Shown: positions 27,971-39,430 of the stretch, piece by piece | Layout: every line of letters begins with the position of its first letter | Numbering within the stretch: the stretch's first letter is position 1 | Source of the DNA: Batrachochytrium dendrobatidis JAM81 | Lineage: Eukaryota > Chytridiomycota > Chytridiomycetes > Rhizophydiales | Direction of reading: 5' to 3' | Length of the DNA: 64,000 bases | Assembly (NCBI RefSeq): GCF_000203795.2 | Contig: NW_006281110.1 | Coordinates: 521,854 to 585,853, forward strand | Position numbers and translations under genes: made by a program | The notes under the pieces: generated by a model | Told to the model about the DNA's origin: nothing | What the model saw: only the letters and a program-made list of their open reading frames with translations | Databases searched by the model: none

Positions 27971-28775
27971 CTAATTGGAAGAACCTGGCACACTGGTGTT
28001 TGCAATCAAAGCAGCAGTCATGAGTTCATGTCTAACAAGGTTTCTCTGTCGAACCTTTTCTTTTAGTTGATCTAGTTTGAGTTGTGCAAGCAAGATATCT
28101 GGTGGTAAATGTTGAAGAGATTCAAGCCTATGTGCCATAGTGTTGGTCTTTTGTGCAGCGAGTTGTGTCTGATTGTCCAATACTTGTAAATCGTTTGGGA
28201 TCAAGTTGTGTACTGTATCGGAGATATCCTGCATTTCATCCAGACGAGTCATGTAGTCGATGCGCTTGGATTCTAGCATGTTCTTGTTTTGAGACCATTT
28301 AGAAACCATTCGAGCAGCAGAAGCACTCTCATGTCTCTCTCTTTGCTCAAGACTGTATATTGAACATGATTAAACCATTGTAGTAATACAATTCACAAGT
28401 TGTACAAGATACCTAGTAGCCAATGACCTTCCAGACAAGGAAGCAGCAGTCAATCGTTCAAGTAAAACAGTTTGAGTTGATTTGATGGATTCAAGAGAGT
28501 GAGCAGTAGCCAAAGTGTCTGATAATGCAATCAGTAAATCACTTTATAACAAAAGGTTAGTGATATGATGATGAATACAATAGAAATGAAACATACTTGA
28601 TGGAAGTAGAAGCAGCCAAACCAAGAGAGAGAGAAGTGTGAGTTAGAACATCGAGAGCGAGAGTAGTGTTGTTGTTGTTGTTGTGAGCATCAAGCCTCTT
28701 TGCTTGATTCATACAAGACAATGTCATGACCAAACCTTGAATCGAAACCAAAGAATTGACTCCTAGTGTCGTCAT
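27971..28775 (-). CDS. Small coiled-coil protein, possibly HAUS2-like
   Basis: Minus-strand exons are 28775-28597, 28541-28413 and 28352-27971, giving 229 aa. The protein is helical throughout, with heptad-like patterns in the last exon (LQHLPPDILLAQLKLDQLKEKV). An Asn run (five N) interrupts the first exon. There is no signal peptide, membrane segment or catalytic motif. The order of predicted helices and the C-terminal block preceding a helical end recall HAUS augmin-like subunit 2, but the similarity is weak and I would not name it on this evidence. Other small microtubule- or kinetochore-complex subunits are equally possible. Exon joins have compatible phase, so it is very likely a real gene. 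Confidence 0.6.
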
Positions 28776-28943
28776 GGATGCTTACTGAGCGCGTCTTGTG
28801 GATGTGTAAAGGGCGATCCACTCATCAATGATGTGCTACAACTTGACTTGTAGAGCCACTTGATGATGACCAACTTTCCCTTTTTAAATCTGTCTTGAAT
28901 CGCTGCTTTTTACCTTTTATTCATCTTATATCCTTCTGGCTTC

Positions 28944-30540
28944 ATGGGGAATCGTCTTTCCAAAGAACAAGCTTCAGTACCATTCGCTTATGCTAGAGAT
29001 CCTACTGCTGTTAGACCTACCGACTTGAGTCGATATTCTACCACTGGTCCTCTCATCACTAATGATCCCTCTTTCCCATCCAACTCTCTTTCTACTGCTT
29101 TCCCTTTAGACAGTGGTGGACTAGATGATGCTTCAGTACCTTCGTTTGCTACTCTCGATGCATCTCCTTATAGTTCTGGCTTGGATGGCATTGCCTTGGG
29201 ATTGCCTGATTCAAGAGCTGCCATCATCAATGCTAATCCTATTCACAAACTAAAACTTGTTTCTGAGATTGATCGAGACCAAGACTTTCTAGACTCTTTA
29301 CCTCTCATCATCCCATTGTTAGGAAACTCGTGTTTAGAAGACAGGCACGCTGAGGAACGGCTTGCTCGGGATCCAACTGTTGAAACACTAACATTTGGTC
29401 AACTGCCTTCTCTTGCAACGATTGGGGCTTGCTCTCAAAATCTAGTTGCTATATCAAGAAATATCGGTCTACTGGCTTATACTACCACCCTACAACTGTA
29501 AGCTCCCTTAACTTTCATACCCTAACCCTGATACCTTTACTGTCCACTAACTTGCTGATGCTTGGTCTGATTCACTTGTTTTTGAAATCAACTTTAGCTG
29601 TTGTAATCGGCTGACTAGCATTCCTGCAGAAATCGGCTATCTTAAAAATCTTGTGATTCTTTCTCTTGCTCACAATAATCTAACTGAACTTCCAGATACC
29701 ATCGGTTTGCTTACAAAACTTGTTCAACTCAAGGCAAATAATAATGCACTTGCAAGTATCCCTGAAGCCATCTGCAAACTATCAAAATTAGAGACTCTTC
29801 AACTGGAATGCAACGAAATTACACATGTACCCAACAAAATAGGTGCACTGTCCAATCTGGTAACCATCGATTTGAGCAATAATCCGCTGGAACTGTTACC
29901 AGCAGAAGTCGGGCGTTTAAAAATGCTACGCCGAATTGGAACCTCAAACTGCCCTCTCTCAACTACCAGCAAAACTGGCGATGCTGTCCTGCCATCTCTC
30001 AAGGAACTTGCTGCTCGAACAATCGTTCGCTTTCAATTGCCCATCCTCTCCATTACTCAGCCAGAATTAAAAGACTATCTTGCTTCAGCCCAAGAATGCT
30101 CATGTTGTGGTGGTCCTTACTTTGATACCTACACAACACATGTACGCATGGTAGAGCGAAGTCGTACTAGTCTGCCGCTAGAATATCGACTATGCACTCG
30201 GCATTGGTCCAACGATGCCGATCGAATCAAATCTTTATTTGCTCCACTACCAGCCACCGCTCCAAAACCTGCTCCTCTGTTGAACATTGCCTTTTCTAAT
30301 TCACTAGATTCATCTGACAAAAAATCATGTCAGGCTCGATCCGATGCATTGCCATTGAGCTCAATTGCTAAAAGTCCTAGTTTACCTACTCTCCCTTTTT
30401 CAGTAGAAAGTCATTCACGCAAATCGTCTGCCTCGAAACTCTTTAGAAAAACCGCGTTCATGGCCTCGGGCATGCGTGCCAGTCGCTCACTTAGCTTCCT
30501 TTCCTTACAAAACGGATCTGCTGCATCCAGTCTACCTTGA
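28944..30540 (+). CDS. Leucine-rich repeat protein with N-myristoylation signal and CCGG-type Cys motif
   Basis: Exons 28944-29497 and 29598-30540 give 498 aa. The N terminus MGNRLSKE matches the N-myristoylation consensus (Gly2, Ser6). A disordered region of about 180 aa precedes four to five leucine-rich repeats (for example LKNLVILSLAHNNLTELP and SNLVTIDLSNNPLELLP). After the repeats comes a short Cys motif, CSCCGGPYFDTY, then LEYRLCTRHWSND and a Ser-rich basic tail. The LRR plus CSCCGGPYF arrangement is, to my recollection, shared by uncharacterised LRR proteins of other fungi. A membrane-anchored scaffold is a plausible guess only. The start is supported by the myristoylation motif. Confidence 0.8.
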
Positions 30541-30808
30541 ATCATAAGGCAGCAACTGCTTCAAAGGGCATCCCAAAATCATCTGCAACACTCTTATATA
30601 TACCTTGTAGGCAGACAGTTTAGGAAACTTGCCCGTCATACTTGGCATTCTCTCGACTCGTTGACTCCATGCTACAATAAAACAAGTCGTTTCAAACTTT
30701 ACTTTGTTTTCTCTCATGTAAAACAACCACACATTGTATTGATTGCATCTTGAATTTATATTGAACCAATATATTTTAAACTTTTATAAAATAAAACAGA
30801 TCCAAAGG

Positions 30809-31726
30809 TCATTCTTTGCATGGTGCTGGTTCAGGTGAGGCTGGGTCAATGGGTGGGTTTTCCACTCTTCCCACCTTGAAATACTTTTTATGATCTCCAT
30901 AAAAATCAACCCATGTAGATAGCGACTGTTTAGAGGTGTAAACATGAATACATATTAGAATCAACATCTATATCGACAACAGAAACGGCACGTACTTCAA
31001 TCTGTGCATCAGATAATCCTCGCAAGTCGTGAGTCAGATCTGTTTCAAAGCAACCAGTGATGTACGCTCGGGTTGCATCCTTTCCAGCAAAAAAGCTATA
31101 ACTACCACCCTACAGTTGGCAAGGTTAGCTCATGTCTTGACATCACATTGTCAGACAAACCATGCAGCCTAAAACTCAAATCATTACTTTGCCATAATAA
31201 GGTTTCCCTTCTGAAACGTCATACACTATTCCACTATTTAATTCAAACCCATTCAACTGGTTAGATCAGCTCTTTTAGTGGGTCACTAAAAGTAAGCTTT
31301 GGCTAGTCTTGAAAACAAAGTGATGGTGTACACACCTGATAGCAATGTAGATTGGCTTTGAAGGATCGCTTCCATCATAAGTTGCCAACATCTCCGGGGT
31401 TAATACGATTTCCTTTGGCTAATCCAGCAAGGTTAGATAATCCAAGTACATGTTTCCTAGTGATGACAGTTCTACCATCAACACAAGTTCCAGAAACTTA
31501 CAGGAAAATAAGTCCTAAAAAGCTTCCGTACAACTGCTGTCTGACCACCAAAATCATATGTATCTGTAACGATATAGGATGTAGCAATAATGGCTCCTAC
31601 AAGCACACACAGCGACACAAGTATCTGCAACAAACCAACACCCTTTGGTAAAGGTTTTTCTGTAGGTGTTGTCTTGGTCTTTGGTTTCTGTGCTTTTGTG
31701 TCCGTAGACTTGGCTGTATTGACCAT
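30809..31726 (-). CDS. Membrane-associated progesterone receptor (Dap1/PGRMC) family haem protein
   Basis: MAPR-family protein with a cytochrome-b5-like haem domain; relatives activate cytochrome P450 enzymes of sterol synthesis. Minus-strand exons are 31726-31502, 31412-31336, 31233-31188, 31109-30996 and 30925-30809, giving 192 aa. Residues about 30-55 form one membrane helix (GVGLLQILVSLCVLVGAIIA). The MAPR core reads LTPEMLATYDG, PIYIAIRGIVYDV-like SGIVYDVSEG, YYGKGGSYSFFAGKDATRAY, DLRGLSDAQI and the C-terminal VDFYGDHKKYFKVGRV. The start is the ATG giving MVNTAKST. The gene is divergent from the YjbQ gene with only 93 bp between ATGs. Yeast Dap1 is shorter; the membrane anchor makes this more like animal PGRMC. 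Exon phases all agree. Confidence 0.93.
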
Positions 31727-31819
31727 GAATGCAAATACAGATTGCAAACAACTGAAACCTTGAACTGCAATTTAAAAGTGTTTTTCCATCAATCGATACT
31801 TGGAATTACATTCAATCCA
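31727..31819. promoter_or_regulatory. Bidirectional promoter, MAPR gene / YjbQ gene
   Basis: Only 93 bp separate the two divergent start codons, so transcription starts for both genes must lie here, with very short 5' UTRs, or overlap each other's coding region. Confidence 0.6.
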
Positions 31820-32694
31820 ATGGCTGTGTTCTGGCAGACAGTGAGATCAAGTTGTGTTCTGGTTCGTTTATTGAAAAGTTGACTCACATTTGAATTCAAT
31901 AGACTGTTTCTTTGCAGGCTCGACCTCGAGGATGTCATCTCATCAGGTAGTCCAATTCACAATCAACTTGTTCTCAACTATTCATATTCTCTGATGACTG
32001 ACAGATTTGAATGAATTAAATACCATAGTGGAGAGATACAAAGGTATAATGTCAACCATTCATCACCAGCAATGAGTTTGGGATTAACAGGTTGATATGA
32101 GGAAAACAGAGCACTTGCTCAGATGCCAAAGTGTCAAATTGGATTGGCCAATATTTTTTTACAACACACATCGGCCTCGTTGACTATTAATGAGGTACAG
32201 CGTGCTTTGAACGATTACAAGTGCATTCATGGTTTTAGTGTCGATCTCCGAGTAGATAAGCAAATAACATGCATTTTGTAGAACTGCGATCCAGATGTTC
32301 GCAAAGACATGGAAATGTCCCTTAATAATCTGGCTCCGGAAGATGCTGGTTACATTCACACAGATGAGGGTTCTGACGACATGGTAGGTGCTGCAACGTT
32401 GGTTGTGGTGATCAGTGGTTTGATGAATTAACCTATTCATCTCGACTATTAAGCCTGGACATGTCAAATCGTCTCTTTTCGGCTGTTCCTTGACAATCCC
32501 AGTTACAAACTCGGCACTCAATCTTGGGCAAGTAATCTGTAATTTTATAATCAAGCCGTGTTTATTTGTCGTTGTATAGCTTAATAATACTGTTGATCCA
32601 TGACGCACACAGCACTTGGCAAGGAATATGGTTGTGTGAGCATCGTAATAGAGGAGGCTCTCGTCGTGTGGTGATCACAGTGCAGGGTCAGTGA
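31820..32694 (+). CDS. YjbQ/UPF0047 family protein
   Basis: Conserved small protein family found across all domains; bacterial YjbQ has been linked to a thiamine-phosphate-synthase side activity, and the role in fungi is unknown. Seven exons give 140 aa: 31820-31840 (21 nt), 31903-31946, 32029-32043 (15 nt), 32110-32194, 32282-32383, 32454-32527, 32613-32694. The family signature is intact: [67 protein letters not shown] and [12 protein letters not shown]. Intron 6 needs a GC-AG boundary (donor 32528-32529); the nearby GT gives a wrong frame and loses TWQGIW. The 15-nt exon supplies SGEIQ, a conserved position after RGCHLI. It ends 37 bp from the convergent BUD31 stop. Confidence 0.93.
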
Positions 32695-32731
32695 TATTAT
32701 ATATTGTCTTGATGTATTTCCAACACGAGCA

Positions 32732-34046
32732 TCAGCTTCCAGAAGCACATCCTCGGCATCTACACAATATGGATTTGTTTTTTAGGCTGTCAGAAATACC
32801 TAGTACAATGCACCAAAATGCATGCATGTGTAATGGACTTTTGACAATAATAAAACTTACCCACAATGCACGCATTCAATCACCTTGTTTTCGTCCAGTT
32901 GCTGTTTAGGTACACGACAAATACATGTCGTTCCAAAATTGGTATCCTTGGGTTGTATGCATCTTAAACAGCACAGTTTCTCGTATCCAGTCTAAATAAA
33001 TCACATTATTTAGGTCTGTGACACTGATCTTGGAACCAACATTGCTCTGATCCAAGCCTCGTGTACAAATAACTAACCTTTTTCCATTTTGCAATCAATG
33101 CTGCATCTGCATGTCCCTGTTTGATACAGTAGTCGTATAAATCCCTAGTAATGGCCTTTCGCCTATAATAGATATCATAAATGTATCGAGTTCGTTGATG
33201 GTGCAAACGCATAATTGGCCATGCTGTCTCCACTTTACGCTTGGCTTCGGTTGGCTCGCTCTCAGCTACGTGTATGTCGTATCATATTAGCACATCCCTC
33301 AGTTATATCAGCAAATAATCCTTTTAAAAACAAGCCTGATCAATACACAGTCGTATTCATGTAAACTGCAACACAGTAGAGGTGTCGGTTATAATCAACA
33401 GCCAGTCTCATGGAATAATGTCCATTACATTTACTGGTCACTGTTTGAATTCCTCGACAGGGTTGGCTGGCATTTTGCCCATGTTTGTATACACAACTCA
33501 ATGTTTGTATTGCAGTTTCAACACACTCACATGTGTTCAATCTACAAATTGAACATCACAACATTGGCTGATTGACATGAAATCAACTGCAATCTATTTT
33601 GTCGAACGCGAGCGTATCTGTAATTCTAGAATACAATAGTTTGACAAGATCACAACTCGATCTCCGGACTGTTGTGAATCTGGTGATTGTACAACGAGTA
33701 GATCATTTCAGTTTAAAACTATAGTTTAGACTGAGATCATACAATGACTGCAGTGTCGATTGAACCGAGACTATCCAATCCAATTCAGTCAATGTAAAGT
33801 AAACCCCATGAAATATTCAAACATTGTATATGCAAACCAAAAACGGAGTTGATTTTACATGAATACGATTGTAAGATGATCATATTGGCTCAAGTGACCG
33901 AGTTCAAGCGTCCATATCAAAATGTGATAAATACTGACATGGACCAACACACCTTGTCTCATTTTTTGTGCAAGCTCAGTTAGAGTTGGCTCGATTAGCT
34001 CCCATCCTTCTGGAGGCGGTTTTGTTCCCCGTCTGACTTTTGGCAT
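32732..34046 (-). CDS. BUD31: Spliceosomal protein Bud31 / G10
   Basis: Zinc-binding component of the activated spliceosome. Minus-strand exons are 34046-33953, 33265-33078, 32991-32861 and 32759-32732, giving 146 aa against 144 in human. The sequence follows the family throughout: [59 protein letters not shown], and the Cys-rich [43 protein letters not shown]. All zinc-ligand cysteines of the G10 family appear to be kept. Intron 1 is about 690 nt because it contains element C. The last exon is 28 nt. The gene is convergent with the YjbQ gene, and the 37-bp gap implies overlapping 3' UTRs. Confidence 0.97.
33297..33871. mobile_element. MITE-like element, copy C, in BUD31 intron 1 (with 51 bp shared flank)
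   Basis: The element is 33348-33871 (524 bp). Left end CAGTCGTATTCATGTAAACT; right end reverse-complemented CAATCGTATTCATGTAAAAT followed by TA. It is nearly identical to copy D (39738-40248) in opposite orientation, with a 15-bp indel near the right end and a few substitutions. The identity continues 51 bp beyond the left terminal repeat (33297-33347), so the duplicated unit is larger than the element. Confidence 0.8.
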
Positions 34047-34297
34047 AAGCGGTCAGCTGCTGAATTCAATGCAAAGATTTTTGGTGTTAAACTCTGTACT
34101 CAAAAGTGAGTTTGAGCCACGTGATATACAGCTTGAATATGAACAATTTGTTGAACTAATTAGTGCGCGCAAGCAAACCCAATTCCATTCTTGAAATCAC
34201 AATCAAATGATTTTATTCACTGAATTTGAAGCATTGCATATCAAAGTGTCTTGTCATTTCACCATGTGTTTCATTAGGTGTTTGACCATGTGTTTGA

Positions 34298-37029
34298 CTA
34301 GGTGTGTTTCACCATGTGTGTAACACTCATACGAGAAATAAACTCGGCTTTTTGCATTTTTTGTCGAAGCAGCTGTATCTCGGCAATCAATTCTTGATAG
34401 TACTCTTGCAGTCTGTCAATTTTGCTTTTCAAGTTTTTAGATTCATCCTGCAGTATTGCATAGTGTGTTTGATATCACATCAAAAATGTGCATAATGTTA
34501 ATACTACAGTACGGATTGTAAGCATTGCATGTATAAATACTCACCACTTTCTCGCCATAATCACGCAAAAGATTGTCGTTGCCTAAAAGTCCATTTTTTT
34601 GACGCAGCGTGGTATTGATGTTTTTTAGACTGTCTCGATTTTGTTTTGAAATAGGCAGTGAATCCCTGCGCAGAGTTACTTGCTTATCGAGTGCTTTGAG
34701 ATCCAGCTTTAAATCAACGGTTTCACCCTAAATTGCGTTGTATTCAATTTCAGCTATGCAATGGTTGCTTGTTATATATTAAAGCAGACATGAGCGTATT
34801 TGCATACCTGAACAAATTGAAGCTTTTCCTTGACATGTGTCAACACCTGGACAACATTCGTGATTTTTTTACGAAGTTTGAGCAGCTCCTGTATTGTACA
34901 AAACTGTAAATATGTACACAGCTTTGAACAGTATATTTGTAAACCTTGACAATATATTACCTCGTTACGTTCCTCGATTTTTTCATTATACGTTTGGTTT
35001 TCGATTTTCAACTGCTCAAAATCAATCAAATGAAGTCCATCCGCAAGCTCCTCCTATATATATGTGTGTGTATATGTGTGTATTTGAAATACAATGTTTA
35101 GCTGTTGCATTGAATAAAGCCATGCATTTTGAAATACTGTACTTTTTGGCGGAGCAGTTGCTCGTGTCGTCGAAGCTTGTTCCTCAACTTAATATTATCT
35201 AGTCTAACTGCCACCACCTCGTTTTCCTTTTTGCGTTCAGTAGATTCGAGTTGGTCTACTATTTTAGTTGGAAGAGGTTTACCCGTGCGAGAGTTTTCAG
35301 CATCGAGAGCAATCGATCGCTTATATTTCCAAAACTCGTCCGCTTTGGTCGTCACTTCGTCTAGTCTTTCCTCAAGCTTGCCTTTGTATTCGCCAATAAA
35401 TTTTTGATTTGCAATGTTTATTGAATTGTATTCTGTTCGGAGTTCATTGAGGGATGACATGCAGTTGGCGTATCGCTGCTCTTGATCTGATACACTTTTT
35501 TCTCCGTCGCGTGTGTCGTCGGTCTATTGGATTGTACATGGGTCGTGCATAGTTGAAAGGGTAGTAAATGATGGCAGATGAGTTGTTTAAATCAGGTACA
35601 CCAGTCAATTTATAAATTTGAAACACATACTTCAAGTCGTATGGATTCGACTCACCCTTTTTTTTTTAAAATACTCGCTCAGCTTGTATTGTAGCATTGA
35701 GTTTCGTAAAGATAGCTTGTCTCTGAGTTCCAAGTTTTTTTTGATGGACAATACAATGGCATCTCTGTCAATTTCAATTTCGATCAGAGATTCACTTGGC
35801 TGGCGATCTATTGTACTATTGCGATACTCTTGTCCGTCTTGGTTGTCATTGTCCATCATGTCTTGTGTTCCAATTCGCATACTACTGTTCGCGTCATGTT
35901 TGATATCATTGCTCTGCCAAGATGAACCAAGATGCTCGTGTTGGTTGTCGACAGCATGCTCATTGGTTTGATGATCGGTACAAGTCAATGTAGGAGAAAC
36001 AGGACAAAGCAAAGCAATTTGCACAGTATTGTGTACGCCCAACATAGTGTCATTAACCATTTCATCAACCGACGCAGATCGAGTCATGTTAGTTGTCAAT
36101 CCAAACATCAATTCATCCTGATCCGCTTCATAATCTGCATGAACAAATGGAAATGTACTATCCACATCAACAGGTAATGGACTTGTCATGAGTTGTGTTG
36201 TTTTGGATAACGGGTGGATTCGATCGTCAGAATAAATGATGTTTGCAAAGTCATTCAAAATCTTTGTATCTTGGGGTTCAACTGGTTCGAACATGTTGGC
36301 GAATTGAATATCCTGTACATCCAACACACCCATATTTTTTTCATCCGCTTCGATGGTTTCTTCTTGGATATGGGCTTGAATGCTATGAAGGATGGATTCC
36401 AGCAAAGCGTTATCTTTTTCATTTTCCTCTGCCAAGTTGGCCTGCATGGTAGATGCATGGATAATAGATGCATCGTCTTCATTATACTCATTTGATTCTT
36501 GTATTTCGGTAGATGGTAATAAAGAGTGATCTAGCTCGTCATTTATATCAATTTGGGATGTATGAGAGCAAGGTCGCGACTGGGTGATACTGGACGCGAT
36601 ATATTGGGATGCGTCGACTTGAGGCAAGGGTCCATCTGGCCTATCTTCTGGAAGCATGGGTGGTGGCTCTTCACTTGCCACTAAAGTGGGTGTGGAGATG
36701 GTTTCTGCATTGGTATCCGAAAACTCCAGTACGGATTGTATGTCTGCATTGGATATCGCCTGCTCTTCTAGGGGATAAACCTTGGAATTCTCTATATTTT
36801 CCAAAATTATAAATGCAAATGTTGAATTTAGATGGTTTACTATGTTAAAAACGTATCAAACCCACCTGGAGTTTTTGAGATAATCTGCTCTGGAGTGTTG
36901 ACTTGTGCAGCTTCATTCTGTTATTGAAGCGTTGGTTATTCAATAAAAAGAGTCGGTCAAAAACTGGCTCTTGAATTCTAAACATTCCTCATGAATCAAG
37001 GCACGAACCTCTTTTACTTCGTCTTCCAT
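34298..37029 (-). CDS. CFAP184: Cilia- and flagella-associated protein 184 (CCDC96 family)
   Basis: Coiled-coil axonemal protein. Minus-strand exons are 37029-37009 (21 nt), 36917-36866, 36791-35656, 35523-35143, 35053-34961, 34888-34808, 34727-34545 and 34447-34298, giving 698 aa. The N-terminal 390 aa are acidic and disordered. From about residue 370 the protein is continuous coiled coil and contains the CCDC96/CCDC113-type DUF4201 core: DFEQLKIENQTYNEKIEERN, ELLKLRKKITNVVQVLTHVK, EKLQFVQ and a C-terminal RLQEYYQELIAEIQLL. Every exon from 35523 on has a length divisible by three. The family is kept only in ciliated lineages, so the organism should make flagellated cells. Human CCDC96 is shorter because of its N terminus. 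CCDC113 is the closest alternative. Confidence 0.88.
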
Positions 37030-37169
37030 TGTAGAATAAAGGAAAAGAAAATTCACCATCTAATCTAGCTTTTATCAATTGTTTTACATTCCCCAACATC
37101 ACTTGCAATTTTATTGAATTAGGTGAATGAAACATGACACCATAAAATTCATTTTTAAATGGAATGCTC

Positions 37170-39219
37170 TCACGCAGCATAAGTCGAAGAGGCAACACGT
37201 CCACCACGACCTGTCCAGTTGGTATGAACCCATTTTCCAGGAGCAGTTTCGAGCTCGTAGGTATGAGCACCAAAGTAATCACGCTTCAATCAATGATCAA
37301 AAACAATTAGAATGCTAGTTTTAAATCAAGCAAAACAAGCAAAACAAACCTGGGCTTGCAAAAGACTTGCAGGAAGCTTGGCACTGCGGTATCCGTCATA
37401 AAAGGCAAGTGCAGATGAAAAGCAAGGAACGGGAACGCCAAGAAGAACGGCCTGGGAAACTACACGACGGAAATGGGGCATACAACGGTGAATTGCTTTG
37501 GTAAAGAAGGGATCAACAAGAAGGTTTGGAAGTTCGGGATTGTTGATGAAAGCCTTGGTGATATCACCGAGGAAAACACTGGATAGGGATAAATAGAATT
37601 TGAAAAATGCAAGTTAGTTGTAATGTATACAACAATTAAAGACAGGATAGATCATGTTTATACCTGCGAATGATGCAGCCACCACGCCACATGAGAGCAA
37701 TTCCACCATAGTTGAGGTTCCATTTTTGCTCCTTGGCGGCCTCACGAAGTTCCATAAAGCCTTGAGCATAGGAGATAATCTTGGCGGCATAGACAGCCTG
37801 ACGAATATCTTCGACAAAAGCCTTTTTGTCACCAGGAAAGTGAACGCCTACTGGACCCTGAAGAATCTTGGATGCTGAGATACGCTCATCCTTGATGGCA
37901 GACAGACAACGAGCAAAGACAGCTTCACCAATCAAGGTGACAGGGGTGCCAAGATCAAGAGCCGAAATGGCAGTCCATTTACCAGTTCCTTTCTGACCAG
38001 CAGTGTCGCGAATTTTGTCGACTAAAGGCTGACCATCGGTATCCTTGAAACGCACAATATCTCTGGTGATTTCAACGAGAAAAGAGTCGAGCTCGCCGCG
38101 GTTCCATTCATCGAAAATGTCACCCATCTCGTCATGAGAAAGACCGAGAACATCCTTGAGAAGAGCATAGGCTTCAGCAAGAATCTGCATATCACCGTAT
38201 TCGATGCCATTGTGAACCATTTTGACATAGTGGCCAGAGCCGCCTTCACCAACCCAGTCGCAGCAAGGTTCTCCACTGGAAGCCTTGGCAGAGATGTCCT
38301 GGAAAATAGACTTGACATGAGGCCATGCAGCAGGAGAGCCACCAGGCATGATGCTGGGACCGTAGCGAGCACCCTCTTCACCACCGGAAACTCCAGATCC
38401 AACAAAAAGGAAGCCTTTAGATTCAAGTTCGTGACAACGACGAATGGTATCGGGATAATGAGAATTTCCACCATCGATGATGATGTCACCAGGTTCAAGG
38501 AAGGGAAGCAATTGAGAAATAAAATCATCTACGGCAGCACCAGCCTTTACAAGAAGCATGACTTTTCGAGGACGTTTTAGTTTAGAACAAAGTTCCTGAA
38601 TGGAATGTGCACCAACAATCTTGGTTCCTGTTGTTCAGATTCAAACAAATGTACAACAACGATTCAAACGACATTATAAGTTTATGAATGGTAAGAATAA
38701 GGATTGCAGGAGTTGTAATAATAATACAGATTAGATTTGTAATGTAAGCAATTGATCAAGATTACAAGGGCCAAGACTTGCCTTTTGCTTCGTTGGCAAG
38801 AAAATCATCGACTTTTGAAGTAGTGCGGTTAAAGGCACAAACCTAATAAGATCAGTAAAAGCAATCAAGTTTAGGAAGAAAGCTGAACACAACACACCAG
38901 AACAGTAACAAGGGATGAAACAAGACTTGAGACTTGTTATAGTTGAATGCAACGAGCATAATGGAAGATCAGCAATTTGTAGTAGATCAAACTTACAGTG
39001 TAGCCATGATCATTCATGTTTAGAATCAAGTTCTGGCCCTATAATAAGAATATGAAGATGGTTAATATAGAATGGAATGAAAGCCTCATTCTTGTAGATG
39101 AGATTTACCATGACAGCCAGACCAATAAGACCAATATCAGCACTACTCATAAAATATAGAATGTTAATAGAATGTTAATGGATTGAATTGAATTGAATGT
39201 TTTCTTACACGGCAGTCAT
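37170..39219 (-). CDS. GND1: 6-phosphogluconate dehydrogenase, decarboxylating
   Basis: Oxidative pentose phosphate pathway enzyme converting 6-phosphogluconate to ribulose-5-phosphate with NADPH and CO2. Seven minus-strand exons give 485 aa, the normal length: 39219-39209 (11 nt), 39145-39109, 39038-38997, 38842-38782, 38627-37664, 37578-37350, 37283-37170. Motifs: NADP-binding [26 protein letters not shown], the signature MPGGSPAAW, and the catalytic Lys in [16 protein letters not shown]. The C terminus reads [18 protein letters not shown]. The first coding exon is 11 nt and splits the fourth codon. Intron 4 is probably GC-AG (donor 38781-38780, GCAAGT), since the exon joined this way gives NEAKGTKIVGA as in the family. 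Divergent from the KIAA0930 homolog. Confidence 0.96.
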
Positions 39220-39430
39220 TTCAAGATGGAATCAATGCGATGGATAAAGATCTGAACAAGGCGTTGACTTGCTTGAAATTCACAAGACATTATCAATAAA
39301 CAAGCTTATTCAACTTGTTAACAAGTTGTTGACAAGTTAACAAGTTCTAAGCTCGCTAGTCTTGAATCTAAAAACAACTTTTTCTTTGTCAGCTTCGTTT
39401 CAAGTCATTTGCTGCGTTTATTACTCTGGC
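39220..39430. promoter_or_regulatory. Divergent promoter GND1 / KIAA0930 homolog with 18-bp palindrome
   Basis: 211 bp between divergent ATGs. It contains a perfect 18-bp palindrome at 39311-39328 (CAACTTGTTAACAAGTTG) followed at once by an overlapping half-copy (GACAAGTTAACAAGTTC). A dimeric transcription-factor site or a small cruciform would both fit. Confidence 0.5.

Noticed and set aside
36989..37282. 97-codon frame on the minus strand overlapping the GND1 3' end
   Set aside because: It is a shadow of the GND1 last exon in another frame and of the CFAP184 first exon region.
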